Shown: one piece after another, positions 26,147 to 35,123 of the stretch | Layout: each line of letters begins with the position of its first letter | Position numbering within the stretch: the first letter of the stretch is position 1 | NCBI RefSeq assembly: GCF_003664255.1 | Contig: NZ_RCCV01000001.1 | Location: 2,852,001-2,916,000 of the forward strand | DNA length: 64,000 nucleotides | From: Micromonospora sp. M71_S20 | Lineage (GTDB): Bacteria > Actinomycetota > Actinomycetes > Mycobacteriales > Micromonosporaceae | Reading direction: 5' to 3' | The notes under the pieces: generated by a model | Database searches by the model: none | The model's input: only the letters and a program-made list of their open reading frames with translations | What the model was told of the DNA's origin: nothing | Translations under genes and position numbers: made by a program

Positions 26147-26581
26147 TCAGTCTAGTTCTTTCGGGCGTGTGGGCCGGCTGGGTGCAGTCCAGGTCAGCCG
26201 TTTGGTGAAGCGCAGCCGCGTGCAGGTCCCGGCGGTGGAGACGACGTCGAGGTGGTCAACGAGCGCGGCGACGATGTGCAGGCCCCGTCCCGAGGTGGCC
26301 GATGAGTCGGGCATCTGTGACCGCGGAAGTACGAAGCCATCGCCTCGGTCGGAGACCTCGATTGTGCATTGGTCGTCGTTGACGGTGACGTCGACGGTGT
26401 AGTCGGCCGCGGCCACGGCGTGGACGACGACGTTGCCGCACGCTTCGGTGAGCGCCAGTTGGATGTCGGTCCGGCAGTCGTCCTCGACTCCGACGCCGGC
26501 CAATGCGCCGTCGAGTGCGCGGCGAGCCATCGCGACGGTCGCCGCGTCACGAGGCAGATCTAGCGACAGCCGCAGCAGCAC
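26147..26581 (-). CDS. RsbW-like serine kinase / anti-sigma factor
   Basis: 144 aa. GGGAGG lies directly against the first in-frame GTG (26590), so the GTG nine bases further (26581) with proper spacing is taken as the start. The GHKL ATPase fold of RsbW-type proteins is visible: N-box IQLALTEACGNVVVHAV, G1 box EVSDRGDGF, and G2 TSGRGLHIVAALVD. Such proteins bind a sigma factor or phosphorylate a STAS antagonist. No sigma gene is adjacent; the STAS gene about 1.6 kb away on the other strand is a possible partner. The C-terminal 20 residues are basic and probably unstructured. Confidence 0.85.
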   Translation of the reverse strand: MLLRLSLDLPRDAATVAMARRALDGALAGVGVEDDCRTDIQLALTEACGNVVVHAVAAADYTVDVTVNDDQCTIEVSDRGDGFVLPRSQMPDSSATSGRGLHIVAALVDHLDVVSTAGTCTRLRFTKRLTWTAPSRPTRPKELD

Positions 26582-27623
26582 GAGGGTCACCTCCCGTGCG
26601 CCGTTGCTTACTCCTCTGATGCTGCGATACCAGGGGACGATGGCGAGAAACGGTCCTCAGGCTCAGCCGAGATTGAGCAGCCGGCAGACGAAGGGGCTGC
26701 CACGTGGACGGGGTGAGCTGAGATTTCGGTTCCCGTTCAACGTTGCCGTCATCGACGGGCACACCGACTGCCAGCGCTTCGACCACAGCGACTGGGATCG
26801 TTATCTGGGGGCAATAAATGGCTGTGTTGTACATGGTCATTCAGTTGGGCCTCAAAGTCGATCATGGTTGTGTCAGTCGTTGCGGTAGCGATCGTCCCCG
26901 CCCTCGATGTATGCGGTCTGGCTCTCGCTGGCGTAGCACCTCTCATCAGCGGTGGCGGCCGATCGATGCCGAATCCCGGCTTGTGGGCCGTGCCGGACAG
27001 CACTCGCACGGCCTAGCCGGGCCGGTCAGGAACAGCACCGAGTTGTCGCCGCGACTGGGAGACAGACGTTGGGGCGGTGAGGTCTGAGGGTTGCCGAGAT
27101 GACACTCCCATCGGTGATCGCAGCAACCTGCTTAGGCGACCGAGCGGCGGATCCCCGGGGGCCGGGTTGATCCGGGGCCGGGGGCCGCGCTCGCAAGTGT
27201 CCCTTTAAGTACAGGCGACGGATGTCCCGATGCCGTTACATCAGCCGATCGAAGGCTCCGAGTAGACCTTGGGTCCCGAGACAAAGGGGATGTTTGTACT
27301 GGCCTTTCGGTCCCTTCCCAGCAGTAGATCGGGTCAGCTTCGTCGTGCGGGCGGTGCCGGAGGGCGGCGCGGATGTGCCGCCAGCGCGGGTGGTGACGGC
27401 GACGCGAAGGCGAAGCTTGCGTCGAGACGACGAGGTTGCCTCGGGGTGTGATGAGCCCCAACATCTAGTGCGTAATAGGTCGGCGCCACGGGAGTGATGC
27501 GAGGCAGCAACCGACACAAGTTCTCCCAGTCGGGGCGAAGATTCACGGGCAGATGCCCCGACCTGCAGACGCTTGTCGGTGAACAAGGGTCGCGCAACTT
27601 TCAGGGATAGGTAGCCTGCCACC
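26582..27623. other. Gene-poor stretch
   Basis: About 1 kb with divergent flanking genes. The open frames on both strands are short or arginine-rich with no domain signal. It must hold the promoters of the two anti-sigma genes. A minus-strand reading at 27132-27464 is continuous but unrecognised and lacks a ribosome site. Confidence 0.4.
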
Positions 27624-28142
27624 ATGAGCGACGACCCGGGGGCAGCCGACCGGTTTAAGTCGGCACAGGCACGCCCTGGCGGTGGCGCGCCGCTGATGTC
27701 ACAGCACTTCACCGGCGAGACCGTCACCGCGCTCCGACACGCTCTCCAGGCGAAGGTCTTCGCTGCGGGTCTTGTGGGCGATCCGGGTCTCGACTTCGTG
27801 CTCGCGGTGCATGAACTGGTCACCAACGCCGTCCGACACGGCGGCGGTCACGGGCGCGTTGACCTACGCCGTGAGCAAGACGTCCTGATCTGCGAGATCA
27901 CCGACCACGGTGCGGCGGCTGACAACCTGCCTGTGCGGCTACCGGCGGTCGATGTCGCCGGTGGCCGTGGGTTGTGGCTGGCCCACCAGTTGACGGAAGG
28001 GCTCATTCTCACCCGCCGACCCGACGGGGTGACCGCCACAGTCGCCGTATGCTTGCAGCCATTGGCCGACCCCGACATCAGCGCATTATCGGCCGCACCA
28101 CCGAACGACGGCCTTAGCAGCCCTGGGGAGGGCAACGAGTGA
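27624..28142 (+). CDS. RsbW-like ATPase (anti-sigma regulatory kinase)
   Basis: 172 aa. After about 25 variable residues the GHKL fold appears: VLAVHELVTNAVRHGGGHGR (N-box), ICEITDHGAAADN (G1 box with Asp-Gly weakened to DHGA) and GGRGLWLAHQLTEG (G2 box). Its stop overlaps the GTG of the STAS gene by four bases, a typical pairing of an anti-sigma kinase with its antagonist in partner-switching modules. The C-terminal 35 residues are a non-conserved tail. It controls an alternative sigma factor or a downstream phosphatase; the target is not in the window. Confidence 0.88.
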   Translation: MSDDPGAADRFKSAQARPGGGAPLMSQHFTGETVTALRHALQAKVFAAGLVGDPGLDFVLAVHELVTNAVRHGGGHGRVDLRREQDVLICEITDHGAAADNLPVRLPAVDVAGGRGLWLAHQLTEGLILTRRPDGVTATVAVCLQPLADPDISALSAAPPNDGLSSPGEGNE

Positions 28143-28465
28143 CGAACCTCCAGCCAAGCTGGCAGCATCAGGTTCGCGTCGAGCCGGACCGCAGGACCGT
28201 CTTGCTTTCTGGGGAAATCGACGTAAACGGAGCGGAACACCTCCTAGACCTTCTCAGTCACACGATCACCGCGGCGCAGCGGGTCGACGTCGACATGGCA
28301 GCGGTCCAGTTCCTGGACTCGACTGTTATCGGCGCACTGATTACCGCCCGGAACACGGCGGCGGCAGCTGGGAGACAACTCGTCGTCACGAATCCCAGCA
28401 GGATCGCCCGTCGAGTCCTGGGTATCACCGGTGTACTCGACGCCCTTTCATCCACCAGCGCCTGA
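28139..28465 (+). CDS. STAS-domain anti-anti-sigma factor
   Basis: 108 aa from GTG 28139, overlapping the kinase stop (GTGA). STAS fold: a beta strand VLLSGEIDVNGAEHLL, then VDVDMAAVQFLDSTVIGALI with the phosphorylatable serine in FLDSTVIG, and a final helix ARRVLGITGVLDAL. Dephosphorylated, such proteins bind the kinase and free the sigma factor. The tight coupling with the RsbW-like gene supports this. A terminator-like hairpin follows 120 bases downstream. Confidence 0.9.
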   Translation: MTNLQPSWQHQVRVEPDRRTVLLSGEIDVNGAEHLLDLLSHTITAAQRVDVDMAAVQFLDSTVIGALITARNTAAAAGRQLVVTNPSRIARRVLGITGVLDALSSTSA

Positions 28466-28587
28466 CGAACCTTCATCGCCCGGAGAACCAGCCCGGTGGT
28501 GGCCGGATCGAGGTGCCGGAAGCACGGTGTCGAGGTGGACCTCGAGGCCGTCGCCTGAACCCGGCGTGTAGGAGCGGCTCCGCCCCG

Positions 28588-28619
28588 CTGGCCGGGGCGA
28601 CGGTGACAGCCCCGGCCAG
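28588..28619. terminator. Terminator hairpin between STAS and GNAT genes
   Basis: The arms ctggccggggc (28588-28598) and gccccggccag (28609-28619) pair perfectly over 11 bp around a 10-base loop, just before the end of the convergent GNAT gene. It can stop transcription from both sides. Confidence 0.65.
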
Positions 28620-28628
28620 TTGGGTGGA

Positions 28629-29309
28629 TCAGCGCAGCGCCCACCGGGTTGGTGGGTTGTTGCGGGGTGGGACGAGCGGACGCTGCAGGGGTGAGCGGGT
28701 GTTGCGGCTGGACCGGTCGGTCCAGAACGGCGATAACCGCCACATCGTGTGTGTGGTGGTGTGGTCGCCGACGGGGAAGGTGTCCCGGTGGGTGTAGCCG
28801 TGTCGTTGGAACAGGTCGCGGTCGGTGTCGGTGAAGACCTCGGCGTAGGTGGGCAGGCTGAGCGTGTCCATCCGGCGCTGCGCCCCAGCCAGGACCGCTG
28901 CGGCGCGGTTCGAGTCCGTCGGATCGGGCGCGGCGAGCAGCGCCAGGTGGTTGTGCGCTCCAGTGGGACGGCGCGCGGCGAGTGCCTGGTCGAACTGGAG
29001 GAACCTGTCCTGGTGCTCGCCGCAGGCGTCGGCGAGCCGGTCCGTATACCGGGCGGGGGGCGGGATGGGTCGGTAGCGGTGGAACCAGATGGTGGCGGCC
29101 GTGCCGTCTGCGAGCAGGAAGGCGTCGCCGAAGAGTAGTGCGTGTTCGGTCCAGATCCGGGCCACTGCGGCGAGGATGGTCGGCCGGCGTTGCTCGTCGG
29201 GGACGAGCCAGGCTCCGAGGGCGGTGGGGGACAGGGTCTCGGTGACGAGATCGGCGATCCGGTCGATGTCGCACCACCGGGCGCGGACGATGGGCATGCT
29301 CACGTTCAT
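28629..29309 (-). CDS. GNAT-family N-acetyltransferase
   Basis: 226 aa. ATG 29309 has AGGAG 6 bases upstream on the minus strand. Fold markers are the N-terminal RARWCDIDRIADLVTETL (strand 1, helix 1), a mid-protein HNHLALLAAPDPTDSNRAAA (acetyl-CoA strand region, with the pyrophosphate loop degenerate), and the end LPTYAEVFTDTDRDLFQRHG typical of actinobacterial GNATs. The QxxGxG/A loop is not clear, so acetyl-CoA binding is less sure. The C-terminal 35 residues are basic and disordered. Substrate unknown. Confidence 0.75.
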   Translation of the reverse strand: MNVSMPIVRARWCDIDRIADLVTETLSPTALGAWLVPDEQRRPTILAAVARIWTEHALLFGDAFLLADGTAATIWFHRYRPIPPPARYTDRLADACGEHQDRFLQFDQALAARRPTGAHNHLALLAAPDPTDSNRAAAVLAGAQRRMDTLSLPTYAEVFTDTDRDLFQRHGYTHRDTFPVGDHTTTHTMWRLSPFWTDRSSRNTRSPLQRPLVPPRNNPPTRWALR

Positions 29310-29456
29310 GTGTAGCTCCTGGTCACCAGGTGATCGGGTACGTCAGGGAGGTTGCCGGCGTCGTCGCGGGACCGCCGCGGGCCGGCGCGGGCCGTCAGGC
29401 ATACAGGTATGCGGAGGCCGCCGGTGCCGCGCGGACGGCACGGATCGGCCCGCTGG

Positions 29457-30554
29457 TCAGGCGGGTCGGATGCCCGGGCGGGGCGAGTGGGACAAGATTG
29501 CGTCGCTGCCGGTCCGGTGGCAGCGGTGCTCGACCAGGCTGGGCGTCCATACCGATGTCAGGGCGTCGGCCGGGTCCCCGTGAACGGTGCTGGGCGAGCC
29601 GCATCCGCTGCTGCTGGGGGCGGGCGTGGCTGGCGTGGAATCGGCGTTGGGCGGAGGCAGGTGCGGCCTGTCTGATCGGGCGAGGCGCTGCGGGGACGAC
29701 AGCTTCGCCGAATGCCAGTCCGTCGGGGCGTAACCCGAAACGGGCCGGGCAGCTTCGCTGACTGCTTCGGTACCGGACCCGGTGCAGCAGCGCGGGCCGG
29801 CGCCGTTCATGCCGCCGCCAACTGTGCCGCTCGGCGGCGCGGGTAGCGTCGGCGTGGGCAGTGGTGTGGCCGGCGGGCCGGTGGGCGGGTCCAAGAGGTC
29901 CGTCACCGGGTCAAGGGTTTCGAGCACGGGGTCTAGCGGCTCGAGCACCGGTTCCAGTTCTCGCCAGACGGGGGAGAAGATCGGGGCGAGCGGCTGGGCC
30001 ACCGGGCTAAGGACGTCGGCTACGGGGGCGAGCAGGCCGACCCGCACCGGGCTGGTGATCGGTCGTAGCTCCTTGCTCACCGGGTTGATTACCGCGGTGC
30101 GGACCGGCTCTGTGACCGGACGGAGAACGTCACTTACCGGTGTCAGCGACTTCTCGCTGCGCGGCCGGGCGCCCGGGCGGCGGGCGCCGTCGACGGGGAA
30201 CTTCGGCGTGTCGACCTGGACGGGTGGGTCGGCGGTGGGGTGATCTTGGTTCGCTGGCCGGGCTGGGGGACGGCCCGGTGCGGGGTGAAGGCCGGCTCCG
30301 CCCGGCGTGGTGCGGCGGGCCGGCTCGTCGGTGGGCACTTCCGGTGCCGGCAGTGGTGTCGTCGTGAGGATCGGGCGAAGGACGCCGGTGAGCATGTCGA
30401 CCGCGGCGTCCACCGGCACGGTCGACGGGCGGTCGGCGGCGTAGGCGACCGCAGTGGTGGCGGCTTCGTGGACGCCCCACGCCGCGACAACCCCGCCGAG
30501 CAGGAGCCCGAGGCGCAGCGTGACCTGCGTCCACCGCCCGCCCCGTCGACTCAT
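29457..30554 (-). CDS. Exported protein with Pro-Val repeat region
   Basis: 365 aa. The N-terminus RRGGRWTQVTLRLGLLLGG and the following hydrophobic helix with AAW..AVAYA form a signal peptide or anchor. Residues about 135-225 contain repeated short units ending in PV (LTPVSDVLRPV, INPVSKELRPI, LLAPVADVLSPV, LEPLDPVLETLDPV), with spacing alternating near 7 and 11 residues. The rest is Pro/Ala-rich linker. The last 110 residues are low complexity with scattered Cys and may be a frameshifted tail. It probably spans or lines the cell wall. I do not recognise a family. Confidence 0.6.
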   Translation of the reverse strand: MSRRGGRWTQVTLRLGLLLGGVVAAWGVHEAATTAVAYAADRPSTVPVDAAVDMLTGVLRPILTTTPLPAPEVPTDEPARRTTPGGAGLHPAPGRPPARPANQDHPTADPPVQVDTPKFPVDGARRPGARPRSEKSLTPVSDVLRPVTEPVRTAVINPVSKELRPITSPVRVGLLAPVADVLSPVAQPLAPIFSPVWRELEPVLEPLDPVLETLDPVTDLLDPPTGPPATPLPTPTLPAPPSGTVGGGMNGAGPRCCTGSGTEAVSEAARPVSGYAPTDWHSAKLSSPQRLARSDRPHLPPPNADSTPATPAPSSSGCGSPSTVHGDPADALTSVWTPSLVEHRCHRTGSDAILSHSPRPGIRPA

Positions 30555-30983
30555 CCCGGCACCCCCAACTCCAGGCCATCGCCGACGATCAACGTCCGTA
30601 CTCTACCGAACGCGATCCGTCGCTCACAGTTTGTCGCCGATCGAAGTTGGGCGCGTCGCGCTGCCTGTCATGTGGGGTGCTCCGGCCCGATGGAGCCGCC
30701 CCCGGGCGTATTAGGATGAGCATCGCCGACGCTGCGCTGTCGACCATTTGCGTCCGGGCAGCCCCTGTCAGCCCGTCGACGACTCGGCAGAGGCAGCCCG
30801 CACCCCGCGCCGCTCCGCCGTCCGCATCGAGAAGACGGCCGTTCGTTGCGTCACGTGCATCGTTGTAACGGAATCGAGGAGGGTGAGCGCTTCCCTGGTA
30901 TGGAAGGCCTGTCGCCTGCCGAAGCAGGAAGAGCGCCGGAGGTAGCACCACGAAATTGGGCGGGTGAACATCGCAGAGCGCCG
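30555..30983. other. Intergenic divergent region
   Basis: 429 bases upstream of the PV-repeat gene and the XRE gene. The XRE frame is open through its right part (from about 30846), so the regulator could start earlier. No repeat or RNA gene seen. Confidence 0.35.
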
Positions 30984-31496
30984 ATGCTGATTGCCTGTAC
31001 CACCGAGGCCACCGCTAAGGACTCTCTCGCCCACTCCGGCTGCCGTCCGTCGCCCCCCGTTCTGACACAACAGGCGCAGCACGGCGAAGGGCCCGGACCG
31101 CACCAGCTGGCGTTCGCCCAGTTCGTCCGTCACGCTGTGGATGCCTCGCGCCGTCAACGCGGTTGGACGCTCAACCAGACCGCAGCGTGCGCCGGCGTGG
31201 GCCGGTCAACGATCTTTCGGTGGCTCAACGGGGATTGGACCGACTATCCCCAACTGGAGAGGGTGCGCCGCTTCTGTCGGGCGGTCGACGCGCCCGTGGC
31301 TGAGGCGATGCGAGCGCTCGGAGTGCCATCATCGGAGGCCACACCGCCAGGGGTAGCCGCCACTGACGGCGTCGAGGCCGACATTCACATGATCCTCGCG
31401 CGGCTATCCGACCCTGAGGTAGTGGCGGAGGAGAAACACCACATCCGCATGCTGCTCCGCTACCTCGCTCACCGCAGGGCCCAACGGCCAGCTTAG
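30984..31496 (+). CDS. XRE-family helix-turn-helix regulator
   Basis: 170 aa from ATG 30984; earlier in-frame ATGs exist and the start is uncertain because residues 1-35 are not conserved-looking. The HTH covers HAVDASRRQRGWTLNQTAAC, then AGVGRSTIFRWLNGDWTDYP, then RVRRFCRAVDAPVAEAMRAL. The C-terminal 50 residues are helical (DIHMILARLSDPEVVAEEKH) and may dimerise. The layout matches the many short XRE regulators of actinomycetes, which often pair with a small protein gene; one candidate follows after 59 bases. Confidence 0.75.
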   Translation: MLIACTTEATAKDSLAHSGCRPSPPVLTQQAQHGEGPGPHQLAFAQFVRHAVDASRRQRGWTLNQTAACAGVGRSTIFRWLNGDWTDYPQLERVRRFCRAVDAPVAEAMRALGVPSSEATPPGVAATDGVEADIHMILARLSDPEVVAEEKHHIRMLLRYLAHRRAQRPA

Positions 31497-31555
31497 ACCT
31501 GCAGCTGCCCCCGAGCTGCCGTTCCTTTCCCTCGCGAGAAGGAGGTAAAGAGCAG

Positions 31556-31705
31556 GTGGCCTGGAGGATGGAAAGCAGGAACTCCCGGGGGGCCGCAGTG
31601 GACGATGACGGGCAGTTCGACTGCGACGACGAGACGGTCGCGAAGCTGACCGCGTTCGCCGGCTGTCCTGTGCCGGTCACCCGACAAGGCCGGAATATGG
31701 CCTAG
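31556..31705 (+). CDS. Possible 49-aa protein downstream of the XRE gene
   Basis: GTG 31556 opens VAWRMESRNSRGAAVDDDG and ends QGRNMA before TAG. AAGGAGG at 31539-31545 is 10 bases upstream. The acidic centre (DDDGQFDCDDETV) contains one of two cysteines. Small genes after XRE regulators are common in actinomycetes, but this one lacks the usual DUF397 pattern. It may be chance. Confidence 0.3.
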   Translation: MAWRMESRNSRGAAVDDDGQFDCDDETVAKLTAFAGCPVPVTRQGRNMA

Positions 31706-31938
31706 CGAGCGACCACGACCCCGTGTGGCGATGTCTGGCGGTGTGGGCGTCAGCACCTCACGCCTTGCCGGAGGTCTCACCTCGTCTCGAGCCGCCACAC
31801 GTCAAATCTCATGGTCACAACAGCCAGGTCGTCGGCTCACTCGCTTACTAGCACGTCGCGACGCCTAGCCCGTATTTGGGTCTGCAGTGATAGGTGGCAT
31901 TTGGGGCGGCTTGCCCTGGTGGCGGCTGAAAGGATGTC

Positions 31939-32148
31939 GTTGCGCCCAAGCCCTACCCTCGCAAGTTCCGGGATGATGTCGTGCGGGTGGCCCGTGACCG
32001 TGATCCGGGCGTGACGGGCGAGCAGGTCGCGAAGGACTTCGGAGTCCACCCGATGACGTTGTTCAAGTAGCTGCGCCAAGCTGACGTTGACGCAGTCGTG
32101 GCTGCCGGCACCCAAAGTGTGGTTCAACCGCCGCACCTGAACACCTGA
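31939..32148 (+). pseudogene. IS3-family OrfA transposase fragment
   Basis: The frame reads APKPYPRKFRDDVVRVARDR, then DPGVTGEQVAKDFGVHPMTL and FK, then TAG where OrfA has Trp, continuing LRQADVDAVVAAGTQS. This is the helix-turn-helix front of an IS3-type OrfA. The start codon and everything after about 65 codons are missing, and no OrfB is present. The nearby 24-bp tandem repeat may be part of the same wreckage. Confidence 0.8.
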
Positions 32149-32171
32149 GGAGGCTGCGCCGTCGGCCCCCA

Positions 32172-32220
32172 CGCCGAGGTGAGGATGGGCCTTCCGCGCC
32201 GAGGTGAGGATGGGCCTTCC
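32172..32220. repeat. Two tandem copies of a 24-bp sequence
   Basis: The unit beginning cgccgaggtgaggatggg occurs at 32172-32195 and 32197-32220 with one spacer base. It sits between the IS3 fragment and the end of the potassium-uptake regulator gene. No function is evident; it may be a slippage product. Confidence 0.8.
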
Positions 32221-32265
32221 GGTCGTTCCTGCACCCCTGGTGACGAAGATCGAGATTTGACCGTG

Positions 32266-32934
32266 TCAGCTTAGGTTGGCGAACGCCTCGACGTTGCGGG
32301 TTTTGCCGGCGACAACAAGGATGTCGCCGGCATAGACGACTGTGCCGGCGGTGGTGTAGGTGAAGTCCTCACCTGGTCGCTTGATCGACACCACCGTGAC
32401 GCCGTGCTTGGAGCGAAGCCCTGCGTCGGCGAGGGTCTTGTCGAAGGCCTCCTCGGGGGCGCGAGTCTTGGCGATGGCGTAGTCGTCTTCGAACTCGATG
32501 AAGTTGAGGATCTTGCCGGTGACGAGATGGGCGACGCGTTCGCCCATCTCGTGCTCGGGAAGTACGACGTGATGGGCGCCGACGCGCTCGAGGATGCGGG
32601 CGTGCTGCCGGCTGACGGCCTTCGCCCAGATGTTCGATATACCGAAGTCGGCCAGCAGGGCGGTGGTGAGGATGCTTGCTTCGAGGTCGGTGCCGATGCC
32701 GACGACGGCGTGGGTCATCTCGTGCACGCCGAGCTGTCGCAGGGCGACCTCGTCGGTGGTGTTGGTGACGGCAGCGTGGGTGAGCTGGTCGGCGTAGGTT
32801 TGCACCACAGTGGGGGCGGCGTCGATGCCGACGACCTCCCAGTCCTGGCGGATGAGCTCGAGCGCCAGGGAACCGCCGAAGCGGCCCAGGCCGAGTACGG
32901 CGATGCGGTTGCTGCTCGCGGACTTCCTAGCCAA
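32266..32934 (-). CDS. ktrA: Potassium uptake regulatory subunit (KtrA/TrkA type)
   Basis: 222 aa. RCK-N Rossmann domain: RIAVLGLGRFGGSLALELIR with the GxGxxG motif, acidic end of strand 2 (VVGIDAAP), and VVGIGTDLEASILTTALLAD. RCK-C (TrkA-C) begins near residue 140 (FDKTLADAGLRSKHGVTVVS) and ends GDILVVAGKTRNVEAFAN. It gates the KtrB channel in response to ATP/ADP or cyclic dinucleotides. The start overlaps the KtrB stop by 8 bases. Full family length. Cytoplasmic octameric ring expected. Confidence 0.92.
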   Translation of the reverse strand: MARKSASSNRIAVLGLGRFGGSLALELIRQDWEVVGIDAAPTVVQTYADQLTHAAVTNTTDEVALRQLGVHEMTHAVVGIGTDLEASILTTALLADFGISNIWAKAVSRQHARILERVGAHHVVLPEHEMGERVAHLVTGKILNFIEFEDDYAIAKTRAPEEAFDKTLADAGLRSKHGVTVVSIKRPGEDFTYTTAGTVVYAGDILVVAGKTRNVEAFANLS

Positions 32935-34513
32935 CGATTGGTCGCTCCTCAGGTAATTCGTAGCGGCGGGTGCGTTCGCGCAGCGCCAGCGCGGTCGCGG
33001 CGGTGATCGGACCCAACCGGCCGACGAACATCAGCATGATCAGGATGACATGCCCCGCGGTGCCAACCTGCGCGGTGATGCCGGTGGACATCCCGACGGT
33101 AGCGAACGCCGAGGTGACCTCGAACAGCACCTCGTCGAGTCGAAACGGGGTCAGCGCCAGCAGGGCGGCGGTCGACGCGGCGACGGCGGCGACGCTGAGC
33201 AGCGCGATGGTCAGCGCCTGACGCTGCACGCCGGCGGGTAGCCGACGGCCGAGGGCGTGCACGCTCGGCTCGCCGCGGATCTCGGCGAGGATGACGAAGC
33301 CGAGCAGCGCGAACGTGGTGACCTTGATGCCGCCAGCGGTGCTGGCGCTGCCGGCGCCGATGAACATCAGCGCGTCGTGGATGAGCAGCGTGACGTCGTT
33401 GAACTCGCCCACGTTGAGGCTGTTGAACCCGGCGGTGCGCGGCATGACCGCGGTGACGAATCCGGCGAGCAGCTTGCCGCCGATCCCGAGGCCGCCCAGT
33501 GTGCCGGGGTTCGACCACTCCGCGACGCTGATCGCCAACCAGCCACCGCCGAGCAGCACGACCGTCATCCCCACCGTGATCTTGGTGTGGATCGACCAGC
33601 GGCGCGGCGTGCGGAACTCGCGGCGCAGCTCGAACAGCACCGGGAAGCCGAGCCCGCCGATGATCACCGCGGCGGCGATGGGCAGGCAGATCAGCGGGTC
33701 GTCGACGAACTGCATGAGGCTGTCGGCGTATAGGCCGAAGCCGGCGTTGTTGAACGCCGAGATCGCGTGGAACACCCCCAGGTACAGTGCTCGGCCCGTG
33801 CCGTGGCCGTAGCCGTCGGCGAACCGCCAGGCCAGCACGGCCGCCACGACCGTCTCGACGATGAGACTGATCCGCATGACACCTAGCACGACCCGGCGGA
33901 CCTCACCGACTCCGATCGCCTTCGTTTCCGCCTGGGTACCCAGCTGCAGGCGCATCCGCAGCCGGCGCGCCACCAGAAGGCCGAGTAGCGACGCCAGCGT
34001 CATGATCCCGAATCCGCCGATCTGGATCAGGCCCAAAATCACTGCCTCGCCGAACCCGGACCAGAAGGTGCCGGTGTCCTCGATGACCAGCCCGGTCACG
34101 CACACCGCCGACGTTGCGGTGAACACCGCCGTTATCAGCGGTGCGCTGCGGCCACTCTCGGTGGCGAACGGCAGCGACAACAGGGCGGAACCGGCCAGCA
34201 CCGCCACCGCGAAGCCCAGCACCACCAGCCGAGCCGGATGCCGCACCGTATCGGTCAGCCGCGTGGTCACCGCCGATGGCACGCGGAACCGACGTATCCC
34301 GGTCCCTACGAGGGCTGCCAGCCGTCGCGTACCTTCGCGCAGGCCACGTGCCACTGAGCGCCACCGACCGTGCGCTTTCACCGGATCGCGGCCGGCCATC
34401 GGTTCCCAGACCAACAGCGCCGCACCCAGCACCGCCGCGACGAAAACCGCAACGACCGCAAGCAGCCCCACCAGTAGCTGCACCCAGGTCGACTCCACCA
34501 CGTCATGATTCAC
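32927..34513 (-). CDS. ktrB: KtrB/TrkH-type potassium transporter
   Basis: About 528 aa from GTG 34513 (VNHDVVESTWVQLL); the frame is open to ATG 34657, but that extra part is not conserved-looking. Start is uncertain. An extra N-terminal helix precedes the eight core segments (LVVLGFAVAVLAGSALLSL onward). The four selectivity-filter loops are recognisable: TSAVCVTG, SAFNNAGFG, MPRTAGFNS and SAFATVGMST, each with the key glycine. It takes up potassium together with KtrA, whose gene overlaps downstream. Confidence 0.9.
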   Translation of the reverse strand: MNHDVVESTWVQLLVGLLAVVAVFVAAVLGAALLVWEPMAGRDPVKAHGRWRSVARGLREGTRRLAALVGTGIRRFRVPSAVTTRLTDTVRHPARLVVLGFAVAVLAGSALLSLPFATESGRSAPLITAVFTATSAVCVTGLVIEDTGTFWSGFGEAVILGLIQIGGFGIMTLASLLGLLVARRLRMRLQLGTQAETKAIGVGEVRRVVLGVMRISLIVETVVAAVLAWRFADGYGHGTGRALYLGVFHAISAFNNAGFGLYADSLMQFVDDPLICLPIAAAVIIGGLGFPVLFELRREFRTPRRWSIHTKITVGMTVVLLGGGWLAISVAEWSNPGTLGGLGIGGKLLAGFVTAVMPRTAGFNSLNVGEFNDVTLLIHDALMFIGAGSASTAGGIKVTTFALLGFVILAEIRGEPSVHALGRRLPAGVQRQALTIALLSVAAVAASTAALLALTPFRLDEVLFEVTSAFATVGMSTGITAQVGTAGHVILIMLMFVGRLGPITAATALALRERTRRYELPEERPIVG

Positions 34514-34739
34514 CCTATGGGCGTGCCGCCCAGTGTGAGCCTCCCACATCGCGCGGCCGCCGCCCGCTGGACCGCCCGTACACCGTCGCCCGAACCACCC
34601 AAACAACTCCTCCGCCAGGTTGTCGCCGGCGCGCTCCCCAGCAGCGTGCAACGCCACCAGGTGGCCTCCTGTCGCCGGTTCAGCCTGGGCTGCTTGCCAC
34701 TTGCCCGCGCCGGCTGGGGTTCGCCCTCCGGCCGCCTCA

Positions 34740-35035
34740 CCTCCTCGGGCAGGAACAGCGCCGTGGGGTCCTTCGTGGTGAAGTCGTACAGGACCACGGA
34801 GTCCGGTAGTCCGACCGCGAGGTATCGCGCGTCAGGAGAAAAGTCCATGCTGATCCGGGCGCCTCCGGCACCGGTGGCGAACCGGTCGAACTCGGCACCG
34901 TCGGCGGTAGAGACGACCACCCAGTCGCCGGCCAGCCGGGCCTGGTATTTACCGTCCCGGGTGAGCTGGGCGCCAGCGAGTCTCCGACGGGCCAGGTCGA
35001 ACTCAGGACTGGGCGGCGCCGCGCTAGGTCGTCGC
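34740..35035 (-). pseudogene. Remnant of a WD40/beta-propeller protein
   Basis: Minus-strand reading from after a TAG near 35037 gives EFDLARRRLAGAQLTRDGKY, DWVVVSTADG and then ISMDFSPDARYLAVGLPDSV, typical of one or two WD40/PQQ-like blades, ending at FLPEEV. There is no start codon with context, and the sequence beyond becomes random. It lies between the kinase and KtrB genes, so a propeller domain once lay here. It could be the lost 3' gene of the kinase transcript. Confidence 0.6.
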
Positions 35036-35123
35036 TAGGAGTTGTCGAGGTGTCGGTACCTGTCCTTGGACAGCGGCCTCGCCTACCTCGGACGACCGGC
35101 CCCATCAGCCCGCGCCTGCATTG

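Noticed and set aside
25434..26402. Long plus-strand frame between the lipoprotein and anti-sigma genes
   Set aside because: No ribosome site, random composition, and its right end is antisense to the anti-sigma gene.
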